This document shows positions 24,017-40,802 of a stretch of 64,000 bases of DNA, in pieces; positions within the stretch are counted from its first letter, which is position 1, and each line of letters begins with the position of its first letter. Origin of the DNA: Microbacterium sp. AB. Lineage in GTDB: Bacteria > Actinomycetota > Actinomycetes > Actinomycetales > Microbacteriaceae. Both the position numbers and the translations under genes were made by a program. Under the pieces are notes generated by a model. The model made no database searches, was not told where the DNA came from, and saw only the letters and a program-made list of their open reading frames with translations. The stretch spans positions 3,286,001 through 3,350,000 of the forward strand of contig NZ_CP118157.1 in NCBI RefSeq assembly GCF_032878875.1, given 5' to 3'.

Positions 24017-24748
24017 CTAGACCCACTCCCGACGCGCGGGATTGCTCACCTCGGGCGCGCGGCGCTCAGCGGAGACCGGTGCCGCCCAGCGCACGGCGTT
24101 CGCGAGCACGCGCCGCACCTGCGGGTGGAAGTAGACGGGGTACTCCTGGTCGCCGGGGCTGAAGTAGAAGATGCGGCCGCGTCCCCGCGTGAACGTCACG
24201 CCCGAGCGGAACACCTCCCCACCCTCGAACGAGCTGATGAAGACCTGGTCGTCGGGGTTCGGGATGTCGAAGTGCTCGCCGTACATCTCCTGCCGGTCGA
24301 TGACGATCGGATGCTCCACCCCCTCGGCGATCGGATGCCCCGGCGCCGTCGTCCACACGAGCTCGCGTTCGCCGTCGTTGCGCCACGCGAGCGAGCAGGT
24401 CGCCCCGAGCAGACGGGTGAAGACCTTCGCGAAGTGGCCGGAGTGCAGCACGATCAGGCCCATGCCCCCGAGCACGTGCCGCTGCACGCGCGCCACCGCC
24501 TCGTCCGACACGTCCTCGTGGGCGACATGACCCCACCACAGGAGCACGTCCGTCGCCGCCAGCGCCTCCTCCGCGAGCCCGTGCTCGGGGTCGGCCAGCG
24601 TCGCGGTCCGCACGGAGACCTCGTCTCCGAGCAGCTCGCCGAGCCCCTGGGCGATGGCGCCGTGGATGCCGTCCGGGTAGATCTCCCGGATGGCCGGCTG
24701 CGTGGTCTCGTGGACGTTCTCGTTCCACACGAGTGCGCGGATGGTCAT
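24017..24748 (-). CDS. ThuA-like (trehalose-utilisation family) protein
   Basis: 243 residues with the ThuA glutamine-amidotransferase-like fold: [15 protein letters not shown] at the start, [37 protein letters not shown], and [23 protein letters not shown] near the end. ThuA in rhizobia takes part in trehalose oxidation; many relatives pair with Gfo/Idh/MocA oxidoreductases in sugar catabolism. The ATG at 24748 overlaps the stop of such an oxidoreductase gene (ATGA), so the two are translated together. The exact reaction of the family is poorly defined. Confidence 0.88.
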   Translation of the reverse strand: MTIRALVWNENVHETTQPAIREIYPDGIHGAIAQGLGELLGDEVSVRTATLADPEHGLAEEALAATDVLLWWGHVAHEDVSDEAVARVQRHVLGGMGLIVLHSGHFAKVFTRLLGATCSLAWRNDGERELVWTTAPGHPIAEGVEHPIVIDRQEMYGEHFDIPNPDDQVFISSFEGGEVFRSGVTFTRGRGRIFYFSPGDQEYPVYFHPQVRRVLANAVRWAAPVSAERRAPEVSNPARREWV

Positions 24749-25884
24749 GCGTCTCCTCCGATGATGCGCAGGTCCTCGTCGAGGGCGACCTCCCGGCCGG
24801 CCGTCGCGGAAGCGTAGCAGGCGTCGACGAGCCGGGCGCGGCTCAGCCCGACGCTCCCATCGTGCTCTCGCCACGTCGACGGGTCGGCGACGTGCGCGAG
24901 GAACGTCTCGACGACCGCCGCGTGCCCGCGACCGGCCGGCGCCTCGACCCGGGTGTCGAGCCTCTCCTCGCCGTCTCCCGTGAAGACGGTCAGCTCGCCG
25001 GACGGGGCGTAGTCGACCACGGACAGGTCGGCGCCGCCCTCGGTGCCGTAAAGCGTGATGCCGAACTCGTCGGGCGTCGACCGGTGCGAGGCCCAGCTCG
25101 TCTCCAGCACGATCGACCCGCCGCCCTCCAGCCGCAGCAGGACCGCGGCGAGGTCCTCGACCTCGTACGCGGATCCGGTGCCATGCTTGACGCCGCCGGA
25201 CCCTCCGAGGCCCCGCGGACCGAGCTCGGCGTGCGTGACGGCGGAGACCGCGGTCACGCGCGGCTCGCCCATGAGGTGCAGCGTCCAGTCGAGCACGTGC
25301 ACGCCGAGGTCGACGAGGGGTCCGCCTCCCGCCATCTCCGCGCTCGTGAACCAGCTGCCGAGCGCGGGGATGCCGGCCCGGCGCAGCCACATCGCGCGCG
25401 CGTGGTACGGCCGGCCGATCGTGCCGTCCTCGACCGCGGCGCGCACGGCCTCGATGTCGCCGCGACGACGATGGTTGAACGTCACCTCGAGGATCCGCCC
25501 GGCCTCGCGAGCGGCATCGACCATCGCCTGGCCCTCCTCGCCCGTGCGCGCGAGGGGCTTCTCGCTGAGCACATGCGCGCCGACCCGCAGGGCCGCGATG
25601 GCGATCGGCGCATGCAGGAACGTCGGCACCGCCACGCTGATCACGTCGAGGTCGCCCCGCGCGACGAGCTCCTCCCCGTCGGCGTATGCGCCGGTCACGC
25701 CGTACTGCGCGGCGAGCTCTGCGCGGACGTCGTCCTCCTTGCCCGCGATCGCGACGAGGTCGACCCCGGGGGCCGCGTCGTAGGCGGCCATGTGCTGCTG
25801 TCCGGCCCAGCCGATGCCGACGACGCCGGCGCGGATCCTGCCCGGCTCGTTCTGCTCGTGGGGGATGGATGGACGCTCGGTCAC
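24745..25884 (-). CDS. Gfo/Idh/MocA family NAD(P)-dependent oxidoreductase
   Basis: 379 residues. The Rossmann motif [18 protein letters not shown] is followed by the EKP motif ([15 protein letters not shown]), whose lysine is catalytic, and [21 protein letters not shown] carries the expected Asp and His. The family oxidises hydroxyls of sugars and inositols. A GTG at 25884 ([11 protein letters not shown]) is chosen with GGGAGG 10 nt upstream; an ATG at 25965 would add a charged, unlikely extension reaching into the promoter. It is the first gene of the pair with the ThuA-like protein. A palindromic operator sits upstream. Confidence 0.88.
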   Translation of the reverse strand: MTERPSIPHEQNEPGRIRAGVVGIGWAGQQHMAAYDAAPGVDLVAIAGKEDDVRAELAAQYGVTGAYADGEELVARGDLDVISVAVPTFLHAPIAIAALRVGAHVLSEKPLARTGEEGQAMVDAAREAGRILEVTFNHRRRGDIEAVRAAVEDGTIGRPYHARAMWLRRAGIPALGSWFTSAEMAGGGPLVDLGVHVLDWTLHLMGEPRVTAVSAVTHAELGPRGLGGSGGVKHGTGSAYEVEDLAAVLLRLEGGGSIVLETSWASHRSTPDEFGITLYGTEGGADLSVVDYAPSGELTVFTGDGEERLDTRVEAPAGRGHAAVVETFLAHVADPSTWREHDGSVGLSRARLVDACYASATAGREVALDEDLRIIGGDA

Positions 25885-25969
25885 GGGTTCTCGACCTCCC
25901 GCCGCCTCGGCGGCATCGTCTCTGCGTGCGGTCGAGGCGGACGGGGAACGTGTCCTCCTCGACACTATT

Positions 25970-25989
25970 ATTTAGACTCCAAATTTATA
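25970..25989 (-). promoter_or_regulatory. Promoter -10 and palindromic operator of the Gfo/ThuA operon
   Basis: On the minus strand TATAAA (25989 to 25984) is a good -10, with TTTGGC 16 nt further upstream as a poor -35. ATTTAGACTCCAAAT (25970-25984) is a 15-bp palindrome with six of seven pairs matched, just downstream of the -10. It lies in an AT-rich island in otherwise very GC-rich DNA. The shape (AT-rich arms around GASTC) recalls ROK-family operators, but no ROK gene is in the window, so the regulator is unknown. Confidence 0.5.
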
Positions 25990-26041
25990 CCCTGGACCGC
26001 GAGACGCCAAACGACCGCCCTCTCGCGGCGGCCGGCGGCGG

Positions 26042-28162
<2,121 letters not shown>

Positions 28163-28272
28163 CCGGGTCCATAGCTGCGGGCTCACACGGTCATTGTCCA
28201 CGAGGTGACGACGGGGAGCAGCCATTGCGCGTCGGCGCTCCGGGACGAGAAGCGCATCCGGCGCGCGGCGTC

Positions 28273-29169
28273 CTAGCCGAGCACGGCCTCGATCTCCGCA
28301 CGCGTCGGCATGGCCGGAGCCGCTCCCGGCCGCGTGACGGAGAGGGATGCTCCGGCCGTCGCCGCCTCGACGGCCTCCGGGAGCCCGGCGCCGCAGGCGA
28401 GCCAGGCGATGAGCACGCCGACGAAGGTGTCGCCGGCGCCCGTCGTGTCGACCGCGTCGACCGTCCGCGCCGGCACGACGTCGACGATCTCGCCGCCGCG
28501 GGCGATCAGGGCGCCCCGCGAGCCGCGCGTGACGATGACCGTGCCGGCCCGCTCGCTGAGACGCCGGGCCGCAGCCTCGCCGTCCTGCTCGCCGGAGAGC
28601 GCCAGCGCCTCCGACGCGTTCGGCACGAGGATGTCGACGAGCGGCAGCAGGCGAGCGGCCCCCGCGACGACGGGCGCGGGGGTGAGGACGGTCAGCGCGC
28701 CGGCGTCCCGCCCTGCGGCGAGCGCCCGCTCGACCAGCCCGAGCGGTCGCTCGAGCTGGAGGACGACGGCGGATGCCCGGGCGATCTGCGCGCGGTCGGC
28801 CTCCGCGAGCGCCGCCTCGCCGTTGGCGCCCGCGACGACGACGATGCTGTTCTCGCCGTCGTCGAGGACGCTCACCTGCGCGATGCCCGTCGGCTCCGCG
28901 GATGTGCGCAGGGCCGCCGTCCCGATTCCCTCGGCCTCGAGGAAGCCCCGCAGCTCGCGCCCGAACCCGTCGTCGCCCACGGCGCCGCCGAACTCCACGA
29001 CGGCGCCGGCGCGTCGAGCCGCGACGGCCTGATTGAGGCCTTTGCCGCCGGCCCCGGTCGCGAAGCCCGTGCCCGCCATCGTCTCGCCGGGCTCCGGAAG
29101 GCGCGGCTGCCGGGTGATGAGGTCCATGTTCGCGCTGCCGATCACGACGATCGGTCCTGCCTGACTCAT
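28273..29169 (-). CDS. rbsK: Ribokinase
   Basis: Phosphorylates D-ribose to ribose 5-phosphate with ATP (298 residues, PfkB family). The first signature is IVVIGSANMDLITRQPRLPEPGET, with GAGGKGLNQAVAARRAGA close after. The second PfkB signature, TTGAGDTFVGVLIAWL, carries the catalytic aspartate. The ATG at 29169 gives the normal ribokinase N-terminus. It stands alone, with 110 nt before glgX and 249 nt to the hspR end. Ribose could come from the nucleoside hydrolase at 5092 (inference). Confidence 0.93.
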   Translation of the reverse strand: MSQAGPIVVIGSANMDLITRQPRLPEPGETMAGTGFATGAGGKGLNQAVAARRAGAVVEFGGAVGDDGFGRELRGFLEAEGIGTAALRTSAEPTGIAQVSVLDDGENSIVVVAGANGEAALAEADRAQIARASAVVLQLERPLGLVERALAAGRDAGALTVLTPAPVVAGAARLLPLVDILVPNASEALALSGEQDGEAAARRLSERAGTVIVTRGSRGALIARGGEIVDVVPARTVDAVDTTGAGDTFVGVLIAWLACGAGLPEAVEAATAGASLSVTRPGAAPAMPTRAEIEAVLG

Positions 29170-29310
29170 CCGCTGCCTCTTCCCTCGTCGGCCGGGGCTC
29201 CGGCCGTCCGCACCTTCACGCTAACGCCCCGTCACGGGTGAAACGCACCTGTCGCATATATGCCGCAGTTTGTGTGCTACATTCGAAGAGCCCGAAACGC
29301 ACGAGCGTGC

Positions 29311-29354
29311 GAGTGCCCGGCCGCTTGACCCCCCCCCTCTGCGGCCGGGCACTC
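29311..29354 (-). terminator. Terminator hairpin of the dnaK-hspR operon
   Basis: Arms 29311-29324 and 29341-29354 pair perfectly over 14 bp around a loop containing a run of nine C (on the plus strand). It lies 65 nt past the hspR stop. The flanking gap to the ribokinase start has an AT-richer patch (CATATATG, 29255-29262) that may hold the ribokinase promoter. Confidence 0.6.
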
Positions 29355-29418
29355 GTGCTCTGCGCAGGCTGACGCCATCCCGACCGGTCACGACGCGGGA
29401 CGGCGGACGGCGGGGCTT

Positions 29419-29862
29419 CTACTCCTCCGAGCGGGGGCGCCAGAGCACGACGTCGGTCTGCCGCCGCACGCGCGTGCCGGAGCGCAGGGTGATGACGGCG
29501 CCGTTCGCGCTCGTCGCGAAGACGCGGGCGCCGGGGCGCTGCTCGCGTTCCGCGCGCAGCTCCTGCTCGAGCGCCCTGACTCGCCCGCGCAGCTCCTGCA
29601 CCTCGTTCTCCATGTGCAGGATGCGCTCGATGACGGCCAGGCGGACGCCCTCGGTCGACAGGCGCGCGACCTCCCGCAGCTGCTCGATGTCGCGCAGGGA
29701 GTACCGGCGGGATCCGCCGCGCGTGCGGCCGGGGACGACGAGGCCCATCCGGTCGTACTGGCGAAGGGTCTGCGGATGCATGGCGGCGAGCTCGGCCGCC
29801 GCCGCGATCGGGAAGATCGGGGCGCGGGGATCGACTTCGGCCGGATCGCGCGGGATCGGCAT
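29419..29862 (-). CDS. hspR: Heat-shock repressor HspR (MerR family)
   Basis: 147 residues. The MerR helix-turn-helix is IAAAAELAAMHPQTLRQYDRMGLVVP followed by RYSLRDIEQLREVARLS, and a coiled coil (MENEVQELRGRVRALEQEL) follows. HspR binds HAIR inverted repeats and represses the dnaK operon, with DnaK as co-repressor in Streptomyces. The ATG at 29862 is chosen because AGGAGG lies 8 nt before it; the GTG at 29871 is too close to that site. It is the last gene of dnaK-grpE-dnaJ-hspR, and two HAIR boxes lie before dnaK. Confidence 0.95.
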   Translation of the reverse strand: MPIPRDPAEVDPRAPIFPIAAAAELAAMHPQTLRQYDRMGLVVPGRTRGGSRRYSLRDIEQLREVARLSTEGVRLAVIERILHMENEVQELRGRVRALEQELRAEREQRPGARVFATSANGAVITLRSGTRVRRQTDVVLWRPRSEE

Positions 29863-29882
29863 CGTGCTCACCTCCTGGTTCG

Positions 29883-30866
29883 CTACTGCCGGGCTTTCGC
29901 CATCATGTCAGCGCGCGGGTTCTCCTTCGGCTCCGCCTCGCGGTACGCGTCGAGCGCCGCGCGCGCCCTGTCGTCGAGGTGGGAGGGGACGGCGACGTGC
30001 ACCTCGGCGAGCAGGTCGCCTGTGCCCTTCTGCGACGCGATGCCGCGCCCCTTGACGCGCAGCACACGGCCCGAGGGCGTCCCGGGTGCGACGCGCAGCT
30101 TGACGGGGGTGCCGCCGAGGGTCGGGACCTCGATGGTCGCGCCGAACACCGCCTCGGTGAAGGTGACCGGCACCGTCACGCGCACGTTGAGGCCGTCGCG
30201 TGTGAAGACCGGATGCGGGCGCACGGCGATCTCCACCACGATGTCGCCGCTCTCGCCGCCGTCCGAGGAGGGACGGCCGCGGCCGCGCAGGCGGATCTTC
30301 TGCCCGTCCGCGACGCCTGCGGGGATCTTGACCTTGAACGGCTTGCCGTCCTCGCCCTGCAGCGTGATGGTCTCGCCCTTGGCGGCCGTGGTGAAGTCGA
30401 TCGTGGTCCGGGCGCGCACGTCGGCGCCCTTCTGCGGGCCGCCGAATCCGCGGAATCCGCCCGAGGGCTGCCCGAACCGGCCGGAGCCGAAGTTCGTCGT
30501 GCCGCCGCCTGCGCCGAACATCGAGAAGATGTCGTCGAAGTCTGCGGGGCTGCCGCCGCGCTGCTGCGTGAAGCGGCTGAACACGTCGTCGAAGCCGCCG
30601 CCCGTGCCGCCCGCGGTGAAGCGCGCTCCGGAGCCCATGGCGCGCAGCTCGTCGTACTCGCGGCGCTGCTCCGCGTCGGAGAGCACGGCGTACGCCTCGC
30701 TGATCTCCTTGAACTTCGCCTCGGCGGCGGCGTCCCCCGGGTTCGAGTCGGGGTGGTACTTGCGGGCGAGCTTCCGGTAGGTCTTCTTCAGCTCCGCGTC
30801 ACCGACGTCCTTCGAGACGCCCAGGACCTTGTAGAAGTCCTTGTCGAACCAGTCCTGACTGGCCAT
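29883..30866 (-). CDS. dnaJ: DnaJ-type co-chaperone without zinc fingers
   Basis: Stimulates DnaK ATPase and delivers substrates (327 residues). The J domain (about 6-72) has the HPD motif in [14 protein letters not shown] Gly/Phe-rich linker (about 75-145) leads directly into the two beta-sandwich substrate domains ([21 protein letters not shown], then [21 protein letters not shown]). No CXXCXGXG repeats are present, so this is a class II (CbpA-like) protein although it occupies the operon place of DnaJ. The ATG at 30866 has GAAGG before it. It lies between grpE and hspR. Confidence 0.93.
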   Translation of the reverse strand: MASQDWFDKDFYKVLGVSKDVGDAELKKTYRKLARKYHPDSNPGDAAAEAKFKEISEAYAVLSDAEQRREYDELRAMGSGARFTAGGTGGGFDDVFSRFTQQRGGSPADFDDIFSMFGAGGGTTNFGSGRFGQPSGGFRGFGGPQKGADVRARTTIDFTTAAKGETITLQGEDGKPFKVKIPAGVADGQKIRLRGRGRPSSDGGESGDIVVEIAVRPHPVFTRDGLNVRVTVPVTFTEAVFGATIEVPTLGGTPVKLRVAPGTPSGRVLRVKGRGIASQKGTGDLLAEVHVAVPSHLDDRARAALDAYREAEPKENPRADMMAKARQ

Positions 30867-30940
30867 CTGCACCTTCTTCTCACGTTACGTCTCACGGGGG
30901 AGGGCGGCCGGCCCCGCCACGGCGGGGCCGGCCTGCACGG

Positions 30941-31560
30941 TCACTCCGCCGGGACGGCGACGACGACCTTCGCGGGGCGCAGCTCCACGTCGCCCAGCCG
31001 GTACCCCACCTCGACGACCTCGAGGATCGTGCTCTCGGTCGCACCGGGGGTGGGCTGCTGGAAGATCGCCTCGTGGCGCTGCGGGTCGAACGCCTCGCCG
31101 GCCTCGCCGAAGGCCGTCAGGCCCAGGCGCTCGGCGACTCCGCGCAGCTTGGCCGCCACCGCCGAGAACGGCGTGCCCTCGGCGAGGTCGCCGTGCTTGT
31201 CGGCACGGTCGAGGTCGTCGAGCACGGGCAGCAGGCCCTTCACGGCCTCGCCCTTCGCCCGGGCGATCTCGACCTCACGCTGCTCCTCGGTGCGGCGGCG
31301 GTAGTTGGCGTACTCCGCCTGCAGGCGCTTGAGGTCGTGCAGCAGCTGCGTCTCGTAGTCGCTCTTCTCCGCCTCGGCCGCCTCGTCCGTCTGCTCGGCG
31401 CTGAGGATGTCGTCCACGGTGAAGCCGTCGACGCCGTCCTCGGCCTCAGCCTGCTGCGCGTCGGGGTCGGAAGCGCTCGCCTCCGACCCGTCCGCGGCCG
31501 GCTGGACCTCGTCGCCGTCGGGCTGCTCTCCCTGGGGCTCTTCGAAGTCCTTGTCGGTCA

Positions 31561-31561
<1 letters not shown>
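30941..31561 (-). CDS. grpE: Nucleotide exchange factor GrpE
   Basis: 206 residues. A long acidic N-terminus (to about residue 75) precedes the coiled coil LLHDLKRLQAEYANYRRRTEEQRE. The C-terminal beta domain includes FSAVAAKLRGVAERLGL, FDPQRHEAIFQQPTPG and TILEVVEVGYRLGDVELRPAKVVVA. It exchanges ADP for ATP on DnaK. Its ATG overlaps the dnaK stop (TGATG), so translation is coupled. The dnaJ gene follows after 74 nt. Confidence 0.96.
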
Positions 31562-33534
<1,973 letters not shown>

Positions 33535-33605
33535 TTCTGAGGCGCGTCATACTGAGGCGGACGGCGCGGCGCCGCGCCATCCGCCGTTCACCGAGGAGCC
33601 CTACC

Positions 33606-35012
33606 ATGACCGACATGCCCGAGCGCGCGCGCCCACCTGCGCCTCCCCCGACCGCGGACAGCGCGGCGGTGCCCGTCATGGGCCTGGAGCTCGCGGAGCG
33701 CAGGCGCACGTCGCGCGCGACGATCTTCGCGTGGGCGCTCTGGGACTGGGCGACGCAGCCGTTCAACACCGTCGTCCTCACCTTCATCTTCACGGCGCTG
33801 TACCTCACGACCGACGCGTTCCTCCCGCCGGAGATCCGGTCGCTGCCCGAGAGCGACCCCACCCGGGTCGCCGCCCTCGCGGACCTCGCGTCGGGGCTCG
33901 GATGGGGCACGACGGCCGCGGGGCTCCTCATCCTGTTCCTCGCGCCCGTGCTCGGGCAGCAGGCGGATGCCGCCGGCCGCCAGAAGCTGTGGCTCGGCAT
34001 CGGCACGGGCGCGCTCATCGTCTGCATGCTGGGGCTGTGGTTCGTCGAGCCGGAGCCCGCGCTCTTCTGGCTGGGCGTCGCGCTCATCGCCGCCGGCACC
34101 GTCTTCGGCGAGATCGCCGCGGTCAACTCCAACGCGATGCTCATCGGCATCGCGACGCCGAAGACCATCGGCCGGGTGTCGGGGCTCGGATGGGGCTTCG
34201 GCTATCTCGGCGGCATCGTGGCGCTCGTGCTCGTCGTCGTCTTCTACGCGGGCGGATGGTTCGGGCTGCCCGACGACGACGGCCTGCCGTTCCGTATCAT
34301 CGCGGTCGGCTGCGCGCTGTGGACCCTCGTGTTCTCCATCCCCGTCTTCCTCAAGGTGCCGGAGCCCTCGCTCGGCCGCCCGGAGCGGAAGGTCGGCTTC
34401 CTCCGCTCCTATGCGCTGCTCGCGAGGGACATCGCGGGCCTCCACCGCGAACCGGCCACGCGCCCCACGTTCTGGTTCCTGCTCTCCAGCGCCGTGTTCC
34501 GCGACGGGCTGGCCGGCGTGTTCGTCTTCGGCGCCATCATCGCCGAGAGCGTGTTCGGGTTCGGGTTCCTCGAGCTCGTCGCCTTCGGCATCGCGTCGAA
34601 CCTCGTCGCGGGCGTGTCGACCGTCCTCGCCGGCCGCCTCGACGACCGCTTCGGGGCGAAGGCGATCATCCTCTTCTCGCTGGGCGCCATGACGATCTCC
34701 GGCCTCGTCATCTTCCTGTTCGCCGGCGGCGGCAGCCCCGTGTTCTGGGTCGGGGGGCTCATCCTGTGCGTCTTCGTCGGCCCCGCGCAGGCCGCGTCGC
34801 GCTCGTTCCTCGCGCGCGTCACCCCGGCGGGGCGCGAGGGCGAGATCTTCGGCCTCTACGCCACGACGGGCCGCGCGGCGAGCTGGATGGCCTCGGCCAT
34901 GTGGTCGCTGCTCATCGTCATCGGCGGCGCGACGGTCTTCGGCATCCTCGGCCTCGTGACCGTGCTCTTCGCCGGACTCCTGCTCCTCCTGCCCGTGAAA
35001 GCCGTGCGCTGA
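33606..35012 (+). CDS. MFS transporter, UMF1/Atg22 family
   Basis: 468-residue integral membrane protein with about 12 hydrophobic segments. The early motif FAWALWDWATQPFNTVVLTFIFTALYLT is typical of the UMF1 group related to yeast vacuolar effluxer Atg22, as is GRVSGLGWGFGYLGGIVALVL. Substrates of bacterial members are not established. The ATG at 33606 follows GAGGAG. It diverges from dnaK, and its promoter must share the 185-bp gap that holds the HAIR boxes. The BglG-type gene starts 48 nt after its stop with its own -10 box. Confidence 0.9.
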   Translation: MTDMPERARPPAPPPTADSAAVPVMGLELAERRRTSRATIFAWALWDWATQPFNTVVLTFIFTALYLTTDAFLPPEIRSLPESDPTRVAALADLASGLGWGTTAAGLLILFLAPVLGQQADAAGRQKLWLGIGTGALIVCMLGLWFVEPEPALFWLGVALIAAGTVFGEIAAVNSNAMLIGIATPKTIGRVSGLGWGFGYLGGIVALVLVVVFYAGGWFGLPDDDGLPFRIIAVGCALWTLVFSIPVFLKVPEPSLGRPERKVGFLRSYALLARDIAGLHREPATRPTFWFLLSSAVFRDGLAGVFVFGAIIAESVFGFGFLELVAFGIASNLVAGVSTVLAGRLDDRFGAKAIILFSLGAMTISGLVIFLFAGGGSPVFWVGGLILCVFVGPAQAASRSFLARVTPAGREGEIFGLYATTGRAASWMASAMWSLLIVIGGATVFGILGLVTVLFAGLLLLLPVKAVR

Positions 35013-35060
35013 GCACAAAGAACGGGCATGCGCCCTGCTCGGCCGCATAGAATCCGTGCC

Positions 35061-35963
35061 ATGAGCGACGCGACGCCTGCGGGCGCCCCCGGCCCGGCGA
35101 TCCGGAAGGTCCTCAACAACAACGTCGTCGTCGTGGCAGGACCGGACGGCACCGAGCGCGTCCTCATGGGCCGCGGCCTGGGATTCCAGCGACGCGCCGG
35201 CGACGAGGTCGACCCCGCCCTCGTCGACAAGGTCTTCGTGCTCGACCAGGGCGCGGACCGCGTCCACATCCAGGAGCTGCTGGCGTCCGTCCCGCTGACG
35301 ATCGTCGACGCCGTGCTCGCCGCGGTCGCGCAGGCCGAGAAGGACCTGGGACGGGACCTGGGACGCCACCTTCCCATCGCCATCATCGACCACATCCAGT
35401 TCGTGCTCGAGCGGCTCGACGAGGGCCTCCGCATCCCCACCGCAGCCGGCCCCGAGCTGACCGCCCTCTACCCCGACGAGTACGCGACCGCTCAGCGCAT
35501 GTCCGCGGCCATCGGGGAGCGTCTCGGACGCGAGCTGCCCGACGAGGAGGCGGTGTTCCTGACGATGCACGTGCTCGCCGCGACGGCCGACGAGCAGAAC
35601 GGGAACGCGGCGCTGCTCATCCGGCGCGTGCAGCACGTCGTCTCGACGGTGGAGTCGTCCATCGGACGCGAGCTCGACAAGACCACGCTCGACTACTCGC
35701 GCTTCGTGCTCCACGTGCGGTTCCTGCTGCAGCGGCTCGTCAGCGAGCGGATGCTCCAGACCGCCGACACGTCGTTCTTCCAGTTCGCGCGCAACAACTA
35801 CCCGCGCTCCTACGGTGTCGCCACACGCGTGCGCGAGTGGGTGCTCGCCGCCACGGGCTCGCTGCTCACCGACGAGGAGATGCTGTACCTCATCGTGCAC
35901 GTCGAGCGGCTGACCCGCGCCACCGCCGCGAACGACGACTCCGACGCGCCGACACGGGTGTAG
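35061..35963 (+). CDS. BglG/LicT family transcriptional antiterminator
   Basis: 300 residues. The N-terminal RNA-binding domain (about 12-70) reads IRKVLNNNVVVVAGPDGTERVLMGRGLGFQRRAGD. Two PTS regulation domains follow, with the expected histidines in PIAIIDHIQFVLERLDEG and VFLTMHVLAATADEQNG (first domain) and in FVLHVRFLLQRLVSE and YLIVHVERLTRAT (second). It is phosphorylated by the PTS and, when active, binds the RAT RNA to stop termination. The target lies just downstream at 36005. The ATG at 35061 is 7 nt after TAGAAT, suggesting a leaderless mRNA. Confidence 0.95.
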   Translation: MSDATPAGAPGPAIRKVLNNNVVVVAGPDGTERVLMGRGLGFQRRAGDEVDPALVDKVFVLDQGADRVHIQELLASVPLTIVDAVLAAVAQAEKDLGRDLGRHLPIAIIDHIQFVLERLDEGLRIPTAAGPELTALYPDEYATAQRMSAAIGERLGRELPDEEAVFLTMHVLAATADEQNGNAALLIRRVQHVVSTVESSIGRELDKTTLDYSRFVLHVRFLLQRLVSERMLQTADTSFFQFARNNYPRSYGVATRVREWVLAATGSLLTDEEMLYLIVHVERLTRATAANDDSDAPTRV

Positions 35964-36004
35964 AGTGGGTTGCGCAGGGCGAAGGCGTCCTGCAGGATCC
36001 CCAG

Positions 36005-36032
36005 GATCGTGACTGCTCGGCAGGCGAAACCT
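36005..36032 (+). promoter_or_regulatory. Ribonucleic antiterminator (RAT) for the BglG-type protein
   Basis: The leader reads GGATCGTGACTG, four bases, then GCAGGCGAAACC. This matches the LicT/BglG RAT consensus (GGATTGTTACTG, variable loop, GCAGGCAAAACC). Its last bases are the first bases of the terminator stem at 36031, so the two structures exclude each other. A possible promoter -10 is TAGAGT at 35962-35967, overlapping the end of the antiterminator gene, which would give a leader of roughly 190 nt. Confidence 0.9.
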
Positions 36033-36079
36033 GAACTCCGCGGCGCATGTGCGCCGCTCATGGAGTTCAGGTTTTTTTG
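36031..36079 (+). terminator. Leader terminator of the beta-glucoside PTS operon
   Basis: An intrinsic terminator: outer stem CCTGAACTCC (36031-36040) with GGAGTTCAGG (36063-36072), an inner perfect 8-bp stem between them, and seven T at 36073-36079. It ends transcription before the PTS permease unless the antiterminator protein folds the overlapping RAT. It is the clearest intrinsic terminator with a T tract that I found in the window. Confidence 0.95.
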
Positions 36080-36165
36080 TTGCCCGCCGACGGGGGCGGC
36101 AGGCGAAACGGGTGGGCTCTTTTCATGATGACGGCTGCAGGGAAGCGGCCAGGAAGAGAAACACC

Positions 36166-39554
<3,389 letters not shown>

Positions 39555-39555
39555 G

Positions 39556-39591
39556 CCACCGGCCGCCCGAGTCCCCCGTCCCGGGCGGCCG
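39556..39591 (+). terminator. Hairpin after bglA
   Basis: Arms 39556-39567 and 39580-39591 pair perfectly over 12 bp, directly after the bglA stop. No T tract follows. It may end or weaken transcription before the HAD gene, which has a possible own -10 (TAGGGT, 39709-39714). Confidence 0.6.
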
Positions 39592-39772
39592 GTCCTCCCC
39601 GGGAAGAGGCGGAACCCGCCCCGACCCGGAACACGGAGGTCCCGCGGGCACCCGGACATCCCCCCATCCGTCCGGATTCCGCGGGATCTCCGGCATCCCG
39701 GGCGCCGATAGGGTCGAGGGGGCCCGCCCTTCCCGCCCGGCGCCGCCCATCACGCACCACCGAGAGGCATCC

Positions 39773-40603
39773 ATGACCCGTCGCCGCATCGTCTTCCTCG
39801 ACATCGACGGGACGATCATCGATCACGACGGGCGCATCCCCGCCTCCGCCGAGAACGCCATCCGCACCGCGCGGTCGAACGGGCACATCGTGCTGCTGTC
39901 GACGGGCCGCTCTCCGCTGGAGGTCGACGACCGGCTGCACGCCATCGGACTGGACGGCGAGGTCACGAGCGCCGGCGCCTTCGTGCGGATGGGCGAGGAG
40001 TGGGTCGTCGAGCGGCTCATGCCCGAGCCGAAGGCGCGGCGGATGATCGCGGTCTTCGAGGAGCTCGGCCTCGACTACACCCTGCAGGGGCGCGACGCCG
40101 TCTATCCCACGCCCGGGCAGCGCGAGCGCCTGCGCAGGCTCCTCGAGCTCGACGGCCGCGCCGACCTCGCGCACATGCGCCGCGGGATCGGCCGTCACCT
40201 GCAGGACGCGGGAGCCGCGCCCCTGGATCGCATCGCCAAGGCGGTCTTCGCGAGCGACCGCCTCGACGCCTTCGAGGCCGTCGGGCGCGAGCTCGGCGAC
40301 GAGGGCTTCTCGGTCATCACGGGCACGATCCCGCACCTCGGAACGGCAGGCGGCGAGGTGTCTCCCGCCGGCGTGAACAAGGGCACGGCCATCCTCCTCC
40401 TGCTCGACCGACTCGGCGTGGACGCGGCCGACTCGATCGGCATCGGCGACAACAACAACGACCTCGAGATGCTCCGCGCCGTCGGCCTGGGCATCGCGAT
40501 GGGCAACGGCACGCCGGAGGCGAAGGAGGCCGCCGACGAGGAGACCGAGGCCGTCGGCGACGACGGCCTCGCGAAGGCCTTCGCCCGGCACGGCCTGATC
40601 TGA
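39773..40603 (+). CDS. HAD superfamily hydrolase, Cof type
   Basis: 276 residues. Motif I is FLDIDGTIID with the nucleophile Asp, motif II is LLSTGRSP, and motif III/IV is NKGTAILLLLDRL followed by GIGDNNNDLEMLRAVGLGIAMGNG. The cap is of the C2 (Cof) kind. Such enzymes dephosphorylate sugar phosphates or flavin and PLP phosphates. Its place after a PTS operon suggests control of sugar-phosphate levels (inference). The ATG at 39773 has a weak GAGAGG before it. Confidence 0.9.
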   Translation: MTRRRIVFLDIDGTIIDHDGRIPASAENAIRTARSNGHIVLLSTGRSPLEVDDRLHAIGLDGEVTSAGAFVRMGEEWVVERLMPEPKARRMIAVFEELGLDYTLQGRDAVYPTPGQRERLRRLLELDGRADLAHMRRGIGRHLQDAGAAPLDRIAKAVFASDRLDAFEAVGRELGDEGFSVITGTIPHLGTAGGEVSPAGVNKGTAILLLLDRLGVDAADSIGIGDNNNDLEMLRAVGLGIAMGNGTPEAKEAADEETEAVGDDGLAKAFARHGLI

Positions 40604-40802
40604 CGCCGGGCTCCCGCACCGGGGCCGTGCACGGCGGGGCGCGCAATGGGCAGAACTGCCCATCCTCTCCATGACGAAACACGTCGTCGTCATTCCTGCG
40701 TAACGCCTGAGTGTCTAGGTTCGGATCATCCGCTCGCGACGACGTCAGCCGCCGCCGATGCGAAGGCCGGACAGGCCGGCCGACACGACGTTCGGAGGAG
40801 AA

